Shown piece by piece: positions 1 to 10,294 of a stretch of 64,000 nucleotides of DNA; within the stretch, counting starts at the first letter, position 1; every line of letters begins with the position of its first letter. The position numbers and the translations under genes are program-made. The stretch comes from Vibrio sinaloensis (GTDB lineage: Bacteria; Pseudomonadota; Gammaproteobacteria; Enterobacterales; Vibrionaceae). The stretch lies in NCBI RefSeq assembly GCF_023195835.1, contig NZ_CP096199.1, positions 1,426,001-1,490,000 on the forward strand, read 5' to 3'. The notes beneath the pieces were generated by a model. The model saw only the letters and a program-made list of their open reading frames with translations, did no database searches and was not told where the DNA came from.

Positions 1-34
1 ATAGGACGAACGACAAGGATTGATTTGTAACGCA

Positions 35-1678
35 ATGAAAAAACATGTTTTCCCGACGTCGGTATTGCAACTCTTTGACACTACCAGTGAAGGTCTTTGG
101 TTCATGACGCGTGATAACGTCGTGGAATTTTATAACACTCCGTTTTACGAGCAGTTTGATATGCCCCTCGAGGGTTCGACCTTCGACGACTGGTTGACTC
201 TGGTGCATCCCAAGGACCGAGAAAGCTTGCAAGGCAAAGTTGATGGTCATAAAAATGAAGCACCATCCACGCACGTCAAAACCCGCTACCGGGTTAAAAA
301 CCGATTCGGGCACTATTTGTGGATTGAGGCAACCGGAACCTTGGTGGAACAAGAAGGCGACGTGATGATGGTTGGAACACATAAGAATGTGTCGGAGGAA
401 GTATTTCTCAACCAATACCTTTCCCACATCGCCAATCATGACAGTGAAACGGGGCTGTATAACCGGCATCAGTTTTTTAAAGACATGGTAGGGTTTGATG
501 AAAGAGGGTGGTTGTTTACTTGCTGTTTTACTCAACTTCATGAAGCTCAACGCCGAGTGGGACAGGACGCCACTTCTCGTCTAGTCTCTGCGCTGGTGGC
601 AGTGTTGGATGACGTATTGTCGCTTCAATACGGGCTCTATCGCATTGGCGCCGATACGTTAGTTTTTACGGTCGAGGCACCGCTTAGCGTTCGACAGGCG
701 ATGAACTTAATGACGAAAGTTGAAACTCGCTTTCTCAAACAACAGCGAACCCATGACGTGTCTTTGGCTTCACAACTCAGTATCGGTGCACTGCGCCGTG
801 AAGATAAAGACTCGAAGCGATTGCTGTCGCAAGTATTCAATGTGTCAGAGTACGCTCGATTAGTTGAGTCGCCAGTGGCGTATGCAGGGCCGTCGAAAGC
901 AGCAATACAGCGCTATTTTGACATAGAAGATGCGTTAGAGACCGCGATAGCTCATTCGCATATAGACATTGCGCTGCAACCCATCGTGGCGGCTGCCACA
1001 GGCGATTTGGTGAGCTACGAAGCTCTGGCTCGTTGGACCCACCCTATCCTAGGGGATATCACTCCGGGGGAGTTTATCCCTATGGCGGAAAAGCTGGGTT
1101 ACATACACGCACTTGGATTGGTTGTGCTAGAAAAAGCGTGCCAGTTTTTGCAAGCGTTTGACAAGGTGCATCAGTCGAGACCCAACATTAATGTCAATGT
1201 GTCGGCGCAGCAACTGCTTAGACCTTCCTTTGTCGATGATGTGATGGCGGTCGTAGCCGAGACTGCGCTTTCTCCGTCTCGGGTAGTATTGGAAATTACC
1301 GAGTCGTACTTACTTGAGAGTACCCAGTCAATGATGAGCACCTTAAACACTCTTAACCGGCTCGGTTTCAAATTATCCATTGATGATTTTGGTGCGGGTA
1401 TGACCGCGATTACGGGGTTGTTCAATTTACCGCTCTATCAGGTCAAGTTGGATAGGGCACTGGTGACAGAAGCTATGCAACTCCCGGCTTGCTTAAAGCT
1501 CGTGTCATACTTGTGCGACTATGGCAGAAGTCACGGTATTACGATAGTCGCTGAAGGCGTGGAGACCACCGAGATGTTTGACCAGTTGATGTCAGCAGGC
1601 GTCCCGTACCTTCAAGGTTTCTGCTTGTATCGTCCTTGTGAACCAAGCGTTTGGTTAGCCAGTGGGGTAGCAGCATGA
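35..1678 (+). CDS. PAS-GGDEF(degenerate)-EAL cyclic-di-GMP phosphodiesterase
   Basis: Predicted cytoplasmic enzyme that hydrolyses cyclic-di-GMP. An N-terminal PAS fold (about residues 10-120) precedes a GGDEF-like domain whose signature is RIGADTL, so cyclase activity is not expected. The C-terminal EAL domain looks complete: YEALARW, NVNVSAQQL, EITES, DDFGAG, KLDRAL, VAEGVET and QGF supply the expected metal-binding and catalytic residues. There is no signal peptide or membrane segment. The frame is open from base 5, with a possible TTG at 20; I prefer ATG 35 (MKKHVF), though neither start has a well-spaced Shine-Dalgarno. Its stop overlaps the next gene as ATGA, implying translational coupling. 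Domain calls are from motifs; activity is inferred. Confidence 0.88.
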   Translation: MKKHVFPTSVLQLFDTTSEGLWFMTRDNVVEFYNTPFYEQFDMPLEGSTFDDWLTLVHPKDRESLQGKVDGHKNEAPSTHVKTRYRVKNRFGHYLWIEATGTLVEQEGDVMMVGTHKNVSEEVFLNQYLSHIANHDSETGLYNRHQFFKDMVGFDERGWLFTCCFTQLHEAQRRVGQDATSRLVSALVAVLDDVLSLQYGLYRIGADTLVFTVEAPLSVRQAMNLMTKVETRFLKQQRTHDVSLASQLSIGALRREDKDSKRLLSQVFNVSEYARLVESPVAYAGPSKAAIQRYFDIEDALETAIAHSHIDIALQPIVAAATGDLVSYEALARWTHPILGDITPGEFIPMAEKLGYIHALGLVVLEKACQFLQAFDKVHQSRPNINVNVSAQQLLRPSFVDDVMAVVAETALSPSRVVLEITESYLLESTQSMMSTLNTLNRLGFKLSIDDFGAGMTAITGLFNLPLYQVKLDRALVTEAMQLPACLKLVSYLCDYGRSHGITIVAEGVETTEMFDQLMSAGVPYLQGFCLYRPCEPSVWLASGVAA

Positions 1679-1980
1679 GGCAGTCCCCTCTCACCAGTGA
1701 ACAAGCGCTGTATGACTTGATTTGTCATAGTTTACTGGCTTTGCTTATGTCAGCGACGCTGACACAGGGGCGCGTGACCGAATCACAGCGTCGTCAAGTG
1801 TTGGTCAAGTTCTATAAACGCGCCCTGACCAACCCAAACTATAAATCGGTTCGTCAAGACATCCGAAAGTTACTGGCCGCGAGTCGTGATGAGAGAGTGG
1901 ATGTATACGCCATTCTCAAACAGCTTAATGATGATGCTTTTAAACTTGATACCATCGATAATCCCTCGGCCGTGAACTAG
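1675..1980 (+). CDS. small hypothetical protein coupled to the EAL gene
   Basis: About 101 residues, no family recognised. The ATG overlaps the stop of the upstream phosphodiesterase gene (ATGA), with a GGGG stretch at 1664-1667 as a likely ribosome site; a GTG at 1651 would be a longer alternative. The sequence looks helical and soluble, with a hydrophobic stretch LLALLMSA near the N-terminus followed by a basic, charged middle and an acidic C-terminal part (QLNDDAFKLD). There are no cysteines of note and no signal peptide. The tight coupling suggests it works with the phosphodiesterase, for example as a partner or regulator, but that is inference from position only. A chemoreceptor gene follows after 67 bp. 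Confidence 0.65.
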   Translation: MRQSPLTSEQALYDLICHSLLALLMSATLTQGRVTESQRRQVLVKFYKRALTNPNYKSVRQDIRKLLAASRDERVDVYAILKQLNDDAFKLDTIDNPSAVN

Positions 1981-2047
1981 ACTTTTATTGATGGTTATAT
2001 AGGTAGTTGTCACAAGAGACTTTCTTCGACCGGGTAAGGACACCACT

Positions 2048-3709
2048 ATGAATCTTTCTATTCGCAGCCGGCTCTACGTGCTGGCGCTTCTTCCTTTGCT
2101 GAGCATCATGCTCGGCATGTTAGTCGTCACGTATGTCAAAACCACGGAACTCAATGAGCACCAAGTTGAGGTGACCCGTGAGCGGATGATGGCGATGAAA
2201 AAGGAAGAGTTGAAAAACTACATCAAAATGGCGCAAAGCGCTGTAGCGCCTTTGTTGAATGAAGGTGCGACGTTGGACGAGGCGCTGCCAACCCTTAAAG
2301 CACTCAAGTACGGTGATGATGGGTATGTCTTCGGTTACGACTCGCAAGGGGTTCGGTTGTTACTAGGCGAGAGTGATAAAGGGCTCGGCGAGAGTTTTTG
2401 GACGTTAAAAGATAAGCAAGGCAATCTGTTTATTCAGTCGCTGGTACGCAACGCGAAGTCTGGGACGTTTACTACGTACTATTTTCCTAAACCAGGACAA
2501 ACTCAAGCTCTCCCTAAACTCAGCTATTCGATATACATTCCGCAGTGGGACCTGATACTCGGCACGGGGTTTTATACCGATGATATCGATGCGGTCATTG
2601 CGGACTTAGAAGAGGCAACAGGGCAGGCGCTCACTGATACGTTAACCACGATTGTGGTCGTCTGTTTGCTACTCTCTGGTCTTGTCGCTGTCTTGGCAGT
2701 GGTGATTAACCGCTCAATCATGAAGCCTCTAACCCTATTTGATGATTCCATTCGCGCGTTTGCCCATGGTGAAGGGGATTTAACCGCTCGTATGGAGGCG
2801 TTTACGGTGCCAGAGTTCGCGAGGTTGAGTCATCATTTCAATGCATTTGTGGCAAACCTGCAAACCATCATCAAAAACGTGAGTGAGGTGGGACAACAAG
2901 TGGTCACCGAAACACAAAGTATGGCGCAGCGGGCGACGCAAGTGGACGCATTGGCTGCCGGTCAACGAGAGGAAACCGAACAAGTGGCGACTGCCATGAC
3001 GGAAATGACCACGACCGCGACAGAAATCTCGAGCAATGCAAGTCAAGCTGCGGAGTCGGCAAAGCAGGCGGATGATAACGCCAAGCAAGCGCAATCTATT
3101 GTCGATACGGCGGCGGAGTCTGTGGAGGTGTTGGCCAAAGAAGTCTCGCACGCCAGTGGCGTCATTACGAGATTGGAAGGTGATGTGCAGAATATTTCGG
3201 CAGCGCTAGGGGTCATTCAAGATATTGCTGAGCAAACCAACTTACTTGCTTTAAATGCCGCGATTGAAGCGGCGAGAGCGGGAGAGCAAGGTCGAGGGTT
3301 CGCTGTGGTGGCAGATGAAGTCAGAAAACTGGCCAGTCGCACACAAGAGAGTACCGGCGACATTCATCAAATGATAGAGCGACTAAAAGCGGCGTCCGAT
3401 GATGCGGTCAGTGCCATGTCTTCGAGTCAGGCGAGAGGTGAGTCGACGGTCAGTGAGGCAAAGGCTGCGGCAAAGGCGTTGATAGAAATACAAAGCTTCA
3501 TTGGTACCATCATGGATATGAACACGCTTATCGCCACGGCAACAGAAGAACAAAGCCTGGTCGGGCAGGAGATATCACAACGCGTTGTGGTGATTTCAGA
3601 GCAGAGTTTGCAGTCAGCGGAGCTGGCCAATGAAAACCGCTCAGGAAGTGAGACCTTAACAGGACGCGCAAACGAGTTGTATGATTTGGTAGGGCGATTT
3701 AAGGTGTAG
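2048..3709 (+). CDS. methyl-accepting chemotaxis protein, single-Cache type
   Basis: Inner-membrane chemoreceptor of 553 residues. One transmembrane helix lies near residues 10-30, then a periplasmic domain with sCache_2 features ([12 protein letters not shown], then [17 protein letters not shown]), a second membrane helix near residues 195-215, a HAMP domain, and the cytoplasmic signalling hairpin with the conserved tip [18 protein letters not shown]. It would pass ligand binding to CheA/CheW. An AAGGA ribosome site sits just before the ATG (2036-2040). The C-terminus ends DLVGRFKV with no NWETF-like tether for CheR/CheB. The ligand cannot be read from sequence; sCache_2 receptors often bind small carboxylates, which is family knowledge only. 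Confidence 0.9.
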   Translation: MNLSIRSRLYVLALLPLLSIMLGMLVVTYVKTTELNEHQVEVTRERMMAMKKEELKNYIKMAQSAVAPLLNEGATLDEALPTLKALKYGDDGYVFGYDSQGVRLLLGESDKGLGESFWTLKDKQGNLFIQSLVRNAKSGTFTTYYFPKPGQTQALPKLSYSIYIPQWDLILGTGFYTDDIDAVIADLEEATGQALTDTLTTIVVVCLLLSGLVAVLAVVINRSIMKPLTLFDDSIRAFAHGEGDLTARMEAFTVPEFARLSHHFNAFVANLQTIIKNVSEVGQQVVTETQSMAQRATQVDALAAGQREETEQVATAMTEMTTTATEISSNASQAAESAKQADDNAKQAQSIVDTAAESVEVLAKEVSHASGVITRLEGDVQNISAALGVIQDIAEQTNLLALNAAIEAARAGEQGRGFAVVADEVRKLASRTQESTGDIHQMIERLKAASDDAVSAMSSSQARGESTVSEAKAAAKALIEIQSFIGTIMDMNTLIATATEEQSLVGQEISQRVVVISEQSLQSAELANENRSGSETLTGRANELYDLVGRFKV

Positions 3710-3836
3710 GAAAGTTGGTTTGTTGGACCGAATGTGACGTGCTTATCTGTCTGTTGTTGATAGGGTTCGGGTCTGGGTTCCAACAGCATGCCGTATTGAA
3801 ATTGAAATCGGAGTTCAGCGCACGAAAAATAACACC

Positions 3837-4258
3837 TATGGTGAATGTCTATGTTCGTCAGTGAAATTTTTTATCACAGGGCATGTGCCTCCTTTCTATC
3901 TGTGCCACTACTCTTTGTGCAGAAAATTATCCGCTTCTGTATCGGATACGGCTAAGTTTATCGATAAGTCCTAGTTCTATCGGGAGAAAGACTTGAACTC
4001 ATATCCACTTATCGCCTTAGTTCTGGCTATCGTTCAGACTTTTGCTCCAGGTGTGGAAGCACAGTCCCTCATGAAATGGATAATGGTAAGCAGTTCTGGG
4101 TCCCCGCTGGACTCCTCGATTTAGTCGGTAATTGTAAAGTACAAACCCTCATTTTTGTGTCTTCAAAAGCATCATGGGATGATATATCGAGCAATGCTCA
4201 ACAGTATGAAACGATGCCATCGATAGAGGAACTTAATAGCATACTCTATGAAGATTAG
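3837..4258 (+). pseudogene. GFA/CENP-V family protein, frameshifted remnant
   Basis: Two frames together give a full GFA-family (glutathione-dependent formaldehyde-activating enzyme-like, zinc-binding) protein. Frame one from 3840 reads GECLCSSVKFFITG, then FYLCHYSLCRKLSAS, and ends at TAG 3972-3974. Frame two, open from 3968, reads SGERLELISTY, DFCSRCGSTVPHE, FWVPAGLLD and SKASWDDI, ending at 4258. The CxC, CHxxxC and FCxxCG zinc ligands are therefore present but split by a net -1 (or +2) change near 3960-3975. No ATG lies in frame at the N-terminus, so the start is also degraded or unknown. A 60-codon ORF from ATG 4076 is only the C-terminal third. I call it a dead gene; a sequencing indel is the alternative. 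Confidence 0.8.
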
Positions 4259-4575
4259 TTCATTCCTAGCGTCTTTAACTTATCTTCATTGTGTGATTTC
4301 GAACATCATGCCAGACGTTAAACAAACGCAGTTAGAACTATTGGAACTCATTCGAGATAAATGTCAAAGTCATGGGCGGTTTAATGCGAGTCTTTGAAAG
4401 ACGAAAGCTTTAGACGACCGATAAAATAGTCGCTTTAATCTGTTGTTTGTTCAATAGAGCTTAGGTTTAAGAAAACTGCAATCTATCTTTGGTCGAAGTG
4501 AGTATTAGAAAGCGCAGAGGTTCAATATTACTCCAAACAGCAGAAGCTTGCTTGAAGGGGTATAGACAACACCAG
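4259..4575. other. intergenic stretch, nothing recognised
   Basis: About 317 bp between the GFA remnant and the convergent diguanylate cyclase gene. It holds a 28-codon ATG reading frame (4310-4396) with no ribosome site and no family that I recognise. I see no hairpin followed by a T-run. Confidence 0.5.
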
Positions 4576-5802
4576 TTATGGTCCATGAACTCGATTTCTA
4601 CCAGAACGTTTAGCTGAGTATAAGAGCTCATCAGCACGAACAATGCTGTTGTCTAAACTCCTATTAATGCGAGTAAAGCCTATGGAAACGCTGGTTCTAA
4701 TACTAGTCTGCCTGTTGACTATATTATCCCTCAGGCGATCAAGTACTTGATGTGCAGCGTATGTCGACTTCGAGTTGAAGAGCAAAAGGAACTCTTCACC
4801 GCCATATCGAATTAGGACATCATTTTCACGTAGGCTTTGCTTAAGTAAATACCCTACCTCTCTGAGTACTCTGTCACCTGCATTGTGACCATATTTATCA
4901 TTGATCGCCTTAAAATGGTCGATGTCAATTAGTGCTAAATGAGCATCCGTATTGCTTTCAAAATCAGACTTCACGACATCTAGGTAATGGCGATTGTGCA
5001 ATTGAGTTAGATTATCTTTATAGGAACGGACTTTCATTCGTTTCCGATTAGAGTTAACCCTTAAGATCAAAAACGCTAAAAAGGCAATGAGGACAATGCA
5101 AGCAGTCAAGGCTTGATACAAGGAATCAACTAAAGGGTCATCATCGTGATAAAAAGTTGCAAACTTGTATGGACCAAACTGCCATGCAAGGAAACTCATG
5201 TCAGAGCCTTTATAACTCACGTTTCTTAAGCGCTCATCAGTGTCAATAACCAGACCACTCATTTCTAATGAATGCGGGGGGACTTTATCTGTCAGAAAAA
5301 CGACTCGAGTATGCGTAACCAATGCAGTGCTGATATTGGAGTTTGACGTGTTCCAGAAGTCGTTACTATTGAACCAGATAATACGAGGGTAAGGGCCTTG
5401 CTTGAAGACAAGAAATGTTTTCTCGGGTAACACAAAGAAATGTTGATTAGGATGAGACTTGACTTCAGATCGAATATCCGCAGGACAAGGAGCCGTAGAC
5501 TTCGGGGCATAATTACAGCGGTGAGCTTCAAATCGACCAAGAATAGGGTTAGAGGCATTGATGAACTCAGTTGAGTTTATCAACAAATAGAGATAATGCA
5601 TGTGGCTTTGATAAAGCGCTTTTACGGTTTCAAGCTGAGCAGCCTCATACTCTAGTCGCTTCTCAACAAAAACTGAGCGAGGCACATTAACCACAACAAG
5701 ACTGCCTAACACAAGGCAGATGATTAGTATTTCTCCTTGTACGGGTTTTAACATTCTTTGCCAAAGGATGTGTTTCATTTGTTGCCTAGGTCGTTTGTCC
5801 AT
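4576..5802 (-). CDS. membrane diguanylate cyclase (GGEEF)
   Basis: Predicted to make cyclic-di-GMP from two GTP. A membrane helix near residues 24-40 and another near 228-247 (LTACIVLIAFLAFLIL) bracket a roughly 185-residue periplasmic domain that I cannot assign to a named sensor family; it contains two cysteines (HRCNYAPKSTAPCP) that could form a disulfide. The GGDEF domain has an intact active site RYGGEEFLL and an upstream REND five residues before GGEEF, which fits the RxxD inhibitory site, so product feedback is likely. The longest start is 5802 (MDKRPRQQ); ATG 5778 (MKHILW) has a better-placed AGG and is an alternative. It stands alone, convergent with the GFA remnant. Confidence 0.88.
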   Translation of the reverse strand: MDKRPRQQMKHILWQRMLKPVQGEILIICLVLGSLVVVNVPRSVFVEKRLEYEAAQLETVKALYQSHMHYLYLLINSTEFINASNPILGRFEAHRCNYAPKSTAPCPADIRSEVKSHPNQHFFVLPEKTFLVFKQGPYPRIIWFNSNDFWNTSNSNISTALVTHTRVVFLTDKVPPHSLEMSGLVIDTDERLRNVSYKGSDMSFLAWQFGPYKFATFYHDDDPLVDSLYQALTACIVLIAFLAFLILRVNSNRKRMKVRSYKDNLTQLHNRHYLDVVKSDFESNTDAHLALIDIDHFKAINDKYGHNAGDRVLREVGYLLKQSLRENDVLIRYGGEEFLLLFNSKSTYAAHQVLDRLRDNIVNRQTSIRTSVSIGFTRINRSLDNSIVRADELLYSAKRSGRNRVHGP

Positions 5803-6236
5803 ATTTAATTTAATCGGCTATAAACCAACGAGTCAATCAAAAAACCACTAACAACCAAGGCTATTAATGTACTCATAGGTTAATGACAGCCCTGGATGGT
5901 TTCGAGCAGCATTTATAAAGCTCTTAATTGCAAGCAATCTGCGCATGAGGCAAAAAGTTGGATCCAACATTGGAAAATACTGGATACTTTTATTTACTGA
6001 TCAGTAAACACAACAACTTGTGATGCGTGGATGTAAGATGATTATTCATTGTGTTTTATAAATCGGTGTAATCATCGAAAAGGATCATAAGCTCATGTGT
6101 TTATGTAACAAAAGTGTCACAAAATAAATCTTGAACTAACAATAACCTAAATCTATAAATTTGTAGATAGTACTTGGATGTTCTGATAAAGCGAACGAAC
6201 CATGGAGCAAAACATTTTGATTATGGATGAGAGTAG
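5803..6236. other. divergent intergenic region with palindromic site
   Basis: 434 bp between the divergent diguanylate cyclase gene and a chemoreceptor gene. It is AT-rich and holds the 16-bp perfect palindrome listed separately. I found no convincing sigma-28 flagellar-class promoter for the chemoreceptor and no coding remnant. Confidence 0.5.
5993..6008. promoter_or_regulatory. 16-bp perfect palindrome, possible operator
   Basis: TTTACTGATCAGTAAA is a perfect two-fold palindrome about 190 bp upstream of the diguanylate cyclase start and 228 bp upstream of the chemoreceptor start. The form suits a dimeric repressor site (TetR-like). Resemblance to the Vibrio LuxR/HapR consensus is only partial. 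No T-run follows, so it is not a terminator. Confidence 0.4.
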
Positions 6237-8144
6237 ATGATTAAACAGAGTATTGGGTTTAAAGGCGCTTTGCTTGGGGCAATGGTGGGCCTCTTAACTG
6301 CGGCACTTGTCGCCAGTGCTTGGTATGGCTATCGACAAACTCAGAGCATTGTCTCGGGTAAGGTTGAGCAATATTTTTCAGACTACGCTCGCCAGCAAGC
6401 TCTCGCGGCGGAAAGCTATTTTGGGCAGAAGACAAGCAGTATTAGTAAAGTAGCCGCACATTACAAGACAAAACCTTTCCCAACAAACTATGTTGAGCAA
6501 ACAAAAGTTCTTGCCAATGCAATGGACATTGGAAGTGTCGTCATTTCTCTTGACAATGGAGACGCTTACTGGAATCAAACCGCAGATACTTGGCCTGATC
6601 ATAAGTATAAAGGTGATGTAACAACACGAGAATGGTACCAACTTGCACAGCAAAAAAATGGTGTAGCAGTAACCAAGCCATATGTCGCATCAGATGGAGT
6701 AATATGGATTAGTTTCGTCGAAAAAACTTTTGATGGCAGCGTTTCATCCGATTTAACACTTGAGTTTCTCAATGAAATAGTAAATCAAGTTACGGACATA
6801 CCTGGCGCTGTCGCGATCATGATGGACAGTGAAACAACTATACTAGCATCATCTTCCCCTGCGATAAAAAATGGTGAGAAAGCGATTGATTTAGAGGGAT
6901 TTGAAGAGACTGCTCGAAAGTCAGTGTCTATGAAGTCTGGTGTACAGTCTTACGAGCTCAATGGTAGCAAAAAACTGTTTTTTTCTCAGTCTTTTCAAGT
7001 TGCTGACAAAACATGGTATCTGGGGATAGGGGTTGATGAAGACGTGGCTTATTCACAATTAAAGCAACTGGAGTTTGATCTAACACTCGGTGTGATACTT
7101 AGTATAGTGCTCTCTCTTCTTGTTTTGTTCCTAGTCTTCCGACGCGTTTATGAACCGGTGTTAGCACTTCGTGATGTTGTTGAAGGTTTAGCTGAAGGGA
7201 ATGGTGATCTGACGAAACGTCTACCAGTGCGATCTCGGGACGACTTGGGACGTGTAGCCGAAGGGGTTAATGGCTTTATTAGTCAGTTGCAAACAATGAT
7301 TTTAGAGGTAAAACAACTTTCTAACGAGTTGGAATCTCGAATAGAGTCCCTTTCGAGGCAGTCCATACAAAGCTCTAAGAGACTCTGCGATCATGCGTCA
7401 GAGACGGAGCAAATAGCGGCTGCAATAGACGAGATGAATGCCACCGCAGAGACCGTAGCACAAAGTGCAGCCAAGACAGCTCAGTTAACTCAAAAGGCTG
7501 AAGAGTTAGGTTCAGAATCTCAGCTAACTATAGAGAAATCAAAGCAAGCGATAGCATCCTTGAAGCATGAAGTGAGTGTTGCTGACGAGCGAGTTGTGAC
7601 AATGAACAAACAGTCTCAAGGCATTTCCTCAATCCTGACTGTTATCGGTGAAATTGCAGAGCAGACTAACTTACTCGCTTTGAATGCCGCAATAGAGGCC
7701 GCCAGGGCGGGGGAGCAAGGTCGAGGGTTTGCTGTGGTTGCGGATGAGGTCAGGAGTTTGGCAGGGCGAACTAAATCGAGCACTGAAGAGATCGAAGTTG
7801 CCCTTAAACATCTACTTTCGAGTAGTCAGTCGATGGTTACAGCGATGAATGAAACACGGTCGTGTTGTGATCAGACAGAAGTGAGTGCGCAGGCTTTAGA
7901 GGTAAGTGTTTCAAATGTGTCAGAGTTGGTCACTGATATTAATGATGCCAGTATGCAGATTGCTACATCCGCAGAAGAGCAAAGCAGTGTTACTCAGGAG
8001 ATCGGACGTAACATCTCCCAAATCAACGAGATCGTGGGTGAGTTGAAAAAGTCAGGTACCGAGATGAGTGATGAAACACACCATTTAGTTGACGCGAACC
8101 GACGCTTAAACGTGTTAATGGAGCGCTTTAAAGTCGAGCAGTAA
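6237..8144 (+). CDS. methyl-accepting chemotaxis protein, double-Cache type
   Basis: A 635-residue chemoreceptor. The N-terminal membrane helix covers residues about 8-30; the periplasmic part (about 35-275) has the look of a dCache_1 domain, with [26 protein letters not shown] and [19 protein letters not shown] second membrane helix ([20 protein letters not shown]) is followed by HAMP ([11 protein letters not shown]) and the signalling hairpin with [18 protein letters not shown] and [17 protein letters not shown]. dCache_1 receptors commonly bind amino acids or amines; which one cannot be read here. It is a single gene, 114 bp ahead of a damaged diguanylate cyclase gene on the same strand. 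Confidence 0.9.
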   Translation: MIKQSIGFKGALLGAMVGLLTAALVASAWYGYRQTQSIVSGKVEQYFSDYARQQALAAESYFGQKTSSISKVAAHYKTKPFPTNYVEQTKVLANAMDIGSVVISLDNGDAYWNQTADTWPDHKYKGDVTTREWYQLAQQKNGVAVTKPYVASDGVIWISFVEKTFDGSVSSDLTLEFLNEIVNQVTDIPGAVAIMMDSETTILASSSPAIKNGEKAIDLEGFEETARKSVSMKSGVQSYELNGSKKLFFSQSFQVADKTWYLGIGVDEDVAYSQLKQLEFDLTLGVILSIVLSLLVLFLVFRRVYEPVLALRDVVEGLAEGNGDLTKRLPVRSRDDLGRVAEGVNGFISQLQTMILEVKQLSNELESRIESLSRQSIQSSKRLCDHASETEQIAAAIDEMNATAETVAQSAAKTAQLTQKAEELGSESQLTIEKSKQAIASLKHEVSVADERVVTMNKQSQGISSILTVIGEIAEQTNLLALNAAIEAARAGEQGRGFAVVADEVRSLAGRTKSSTEEIEVALKHLLSSSQSMVTAMNETRSCCDQTEVSAQALEVSVSNVSELVTDINDASMQIATSAEEQSSVTQEIGRNISQINEIVGELKKSGTEMSDETHHLVDANRRLNVLMERFKVEQ

Positions 8145-8258
8145 GTATGAATCGGTTTGTCTAGGTAGTCATTTGGTTAGGGCCTAGTTTTGCTTGATGG
8201 CACGCTCAACAGAAGCGCTGTTGGATGCAAAAGTGACATTGGAAAGGAGTCCTGACTT

Positions 8259-9830
8259 ATGACGAACGGTTTTTTTTATGATGCAAAAGTATTCAAACCG
8301 CTAATCGCAGGGCTTCTTGCTGTTTGTTGGTTTATTGGCGTGATGTTGTTGTACGGTACCTAGAAGGAAGGCGTTAGGCTTGAAGTAAAGCGATCGCTGA
8401 ACGAGAGAGTTGAACTTGTTGAACAGTACCTTGAGGTCACGATACATCTGGTAGAACTGATGCGCAAGCAGATGGAAATGAATATTCATCTGTCATACGC
8501 TCAAAGACTTATTCATCCTTATTACGGCAATGCCAAAGACCACGTGGAGTACGGTGTGTGGTATTTGGAAAAAGGCTCAAAGAGGGCGCCTTTGCAATCA
8601 ACTAGCGATGCCAATCCTGTAGCCATCACGTCAGGCTTCGGCTCCATTGGAGAGCACTCGGAGCAACTCAAACACGAGCTGCATGCCGCTTTGTCTTTAG
8701 TGGTTGATGTTGCAACTGCTAGGGAAGACTTGGAATATATTTGGGCATACTATACCTCTTCACAAAAATTTATACACATCTCACCATTTGTTTCGTTAGA
8801 CACTTTTCATTTCACCGATGACTTGTTACAAAAACCATTTTGGCTTGCCGCCGTTCCGCAAAATAATCCTGACAAAGAAACAGTCATATCGGAGCTATAT
8901 GAAGATGCTGCTGGTCAAGGCTTGATGATCTCCATTTCTTCGCCAGTATACGAGAACAACACATTTCGAGGCGTGGTCTCTCTCGACATCGGGCTAAACC
9001 GACTTAATGAAACACTAGGTCTGGGCAATGTACCAGGAGAAAGCGTGTTGGTAGACGAGCACGGGCAATATTTGGCAAAAACGTCCCCTTTTATATTAGG
9101 AGAGAAGGTGTTTGACTGGAGCACTGGGTTTGGTGTCGATGCCTATTACGAAGAAAAAGACCATGTCAGATATACGATTCCAATTGTACCTGGGGAGGTC
9201 TATTTAGTACATCGGATGTCGCGCTGCTGGGACAATATCATGATGGTAGTGAGACAAATGGCACTTTACATGAGTCTATACAGCTTTTCACTGCTCGTTA
9301 TTTATTTGCTGGTTTCCTTGAAAATTACGGTAAATCAACTGAAAGAACTGGCTGAAAAAGACTCTTTAACTAGTCTATTAAACAGAAGAACAATTGAGAA
9401 GCTGAGTCAGAATTTAATGAAAACACAAAGTACGTTGGTTTCATGTCTTATGATCGATATTGACCATTTCAAGCGTGTCAATGATATCTATGGTCATTAT
9501 GTGGGAGATAGAGTGATCAAAAGTGTCGCTGATGCTCTATCGAGCAACTGCCAAGATGGTGAACTTATCGGTCGAATCGGAGGAGAAGAGTTTCTTATTG
9601 TCTTGCCTTATGCTGACGTGCAACGCGCCAGGAACCTGGCAGAGCAAATCCGACACAAAGTCAGCACTAAGCGCATTGGGGAGCAAGGTATCGAAGTCAC
9701 TCTATCGATTGGGTGTGCACAAAGACTGAACGGTGAGGACTATGATACATTTATCCGTCGTTCAGATAAGGCTCTTTATCAGGCTAAAAGGCAAGGCCGA
9801 AACAGGGTAGTGACGGCCTTTCAAAGTTAG
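8259..9830 (+). pseudogene. diguanylate cyclase interrupted by in-frame TAG
   Basis: ATG 8259 has a strong AAGGAG site (8243-8248) and opens a frame encoding an N-terminal membrane anchor (PLIAGLLAVCWFIGVMLL), then hits TAG at 8361-8363 and continues in the same frame to 9830. Past the stop come a Cache-like sensor region (FIHISPFVSLDTF, DIGLNRLNETLG), a second membrane helix near 9270-9320, and a GGDEF domain with an intact RIGGEEFLIV active site but no RxxD inhibitory site. The codon was plausibly CAG (Gln) before a C-to-T change. Re-initiation at ATG 8460 would give 456 residues lacking the first membrane helix. Function is therefore doubtful unless the stop is suppressed or is a sequencing error. 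Confidence 0.8.
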
Positions 9831-10211
9831 CTACAGGTAAACGTTGGTAAGCGATCGATACTCAGAGATTGTGTTTCTCAATAAAGGGTTGTCTAGCTTG
9901 TTCACAAATAACTCTTCTTCGATCGAGTTGATCTCTCGGTTTATTATGTTAACAAGATCTACTACAACCTCATTTTGATGTCCTAGATGAACGAGGTTTG
10001 TCCTTAGCTTTCTTAAGCTTATACGTAAAACGAGATCATGTTTATGCAATGGGTAGTTTGATTCCATGCATTCGTTGATATCAAAGAAGCAAGACTCGCA
10101 CACCTCGTTGTCTATCTTGGCCAAGTCTGCTGAAATAGATTTGGCATTAAAAGCCTCTGTGCAAAGTTTGCACGACTTAATGTGTTGTGTTTTTTGAACA
10201 TCCATAACCAT
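9831..10211 (-). CDS. hypothetical protein with paired CxxC motifs
   Basis: About 126 residues from ATG 10211 (MVMDVQKTQ); an AGGAAA about 12 bp upstream could serve as the ribosome site, and a TTG at 10244 would extend it. The N-terminal third carries CKLC and CESC pairs about 27 residues apart, a typical spacing for a structural zinc site. The rest is charged and probably helical (LRKLRTNLVHLGHQNEVV, INREINSIEEELF). I recognise no family. It ends with no gap against the convergent, damaged diguanylate cyclase gene (stops at 9830 and 9831) and lies 84 bp ahead of the large chemoreceptor gene on the same strand, so co-transcription with that gene downstream is possible. Confidence 0.6.
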   Translation of the reverse strand: MVMDVQKTQHIKSCKLCTEAFNAKSISADLAKIDNEVCESCFFDINECMESNYPLHKHDLVLRISLRKLRTNLVHLGHQNEVVVDLVNIINREINSIEEELFVNKLDNPLLRNTISEYRSLTNVYL

Positions 10212-10294
10212 GTAGTAATGTACTTTCCTAGTAAAAAATAACAAATATGTAGCGGTGTACTACGTCTTTAGCGCATTCGTAAGATGGCACATTG

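Noticed and set aside
2780..3151. Histidine/arginine-rich minus-strand frame opposite the chemoreceptor
   Set aside because: Mirror of a chemoreceptor coding sequence; composition is typical of a shadow frame. The same applies to 50150-51019 on the minus strand.
4310..4396. 28-codon ATG frame (MPDVKQTQLELLEL)
   Set aside because: No ribosome site and no recognisable family; too short to support.
5993..6008. LuxR/HapR quorum-sensing site
   Set aside because: Only about six of ten half-site positions agree with the consensus I recall; kept only as an unassigned palindrome.
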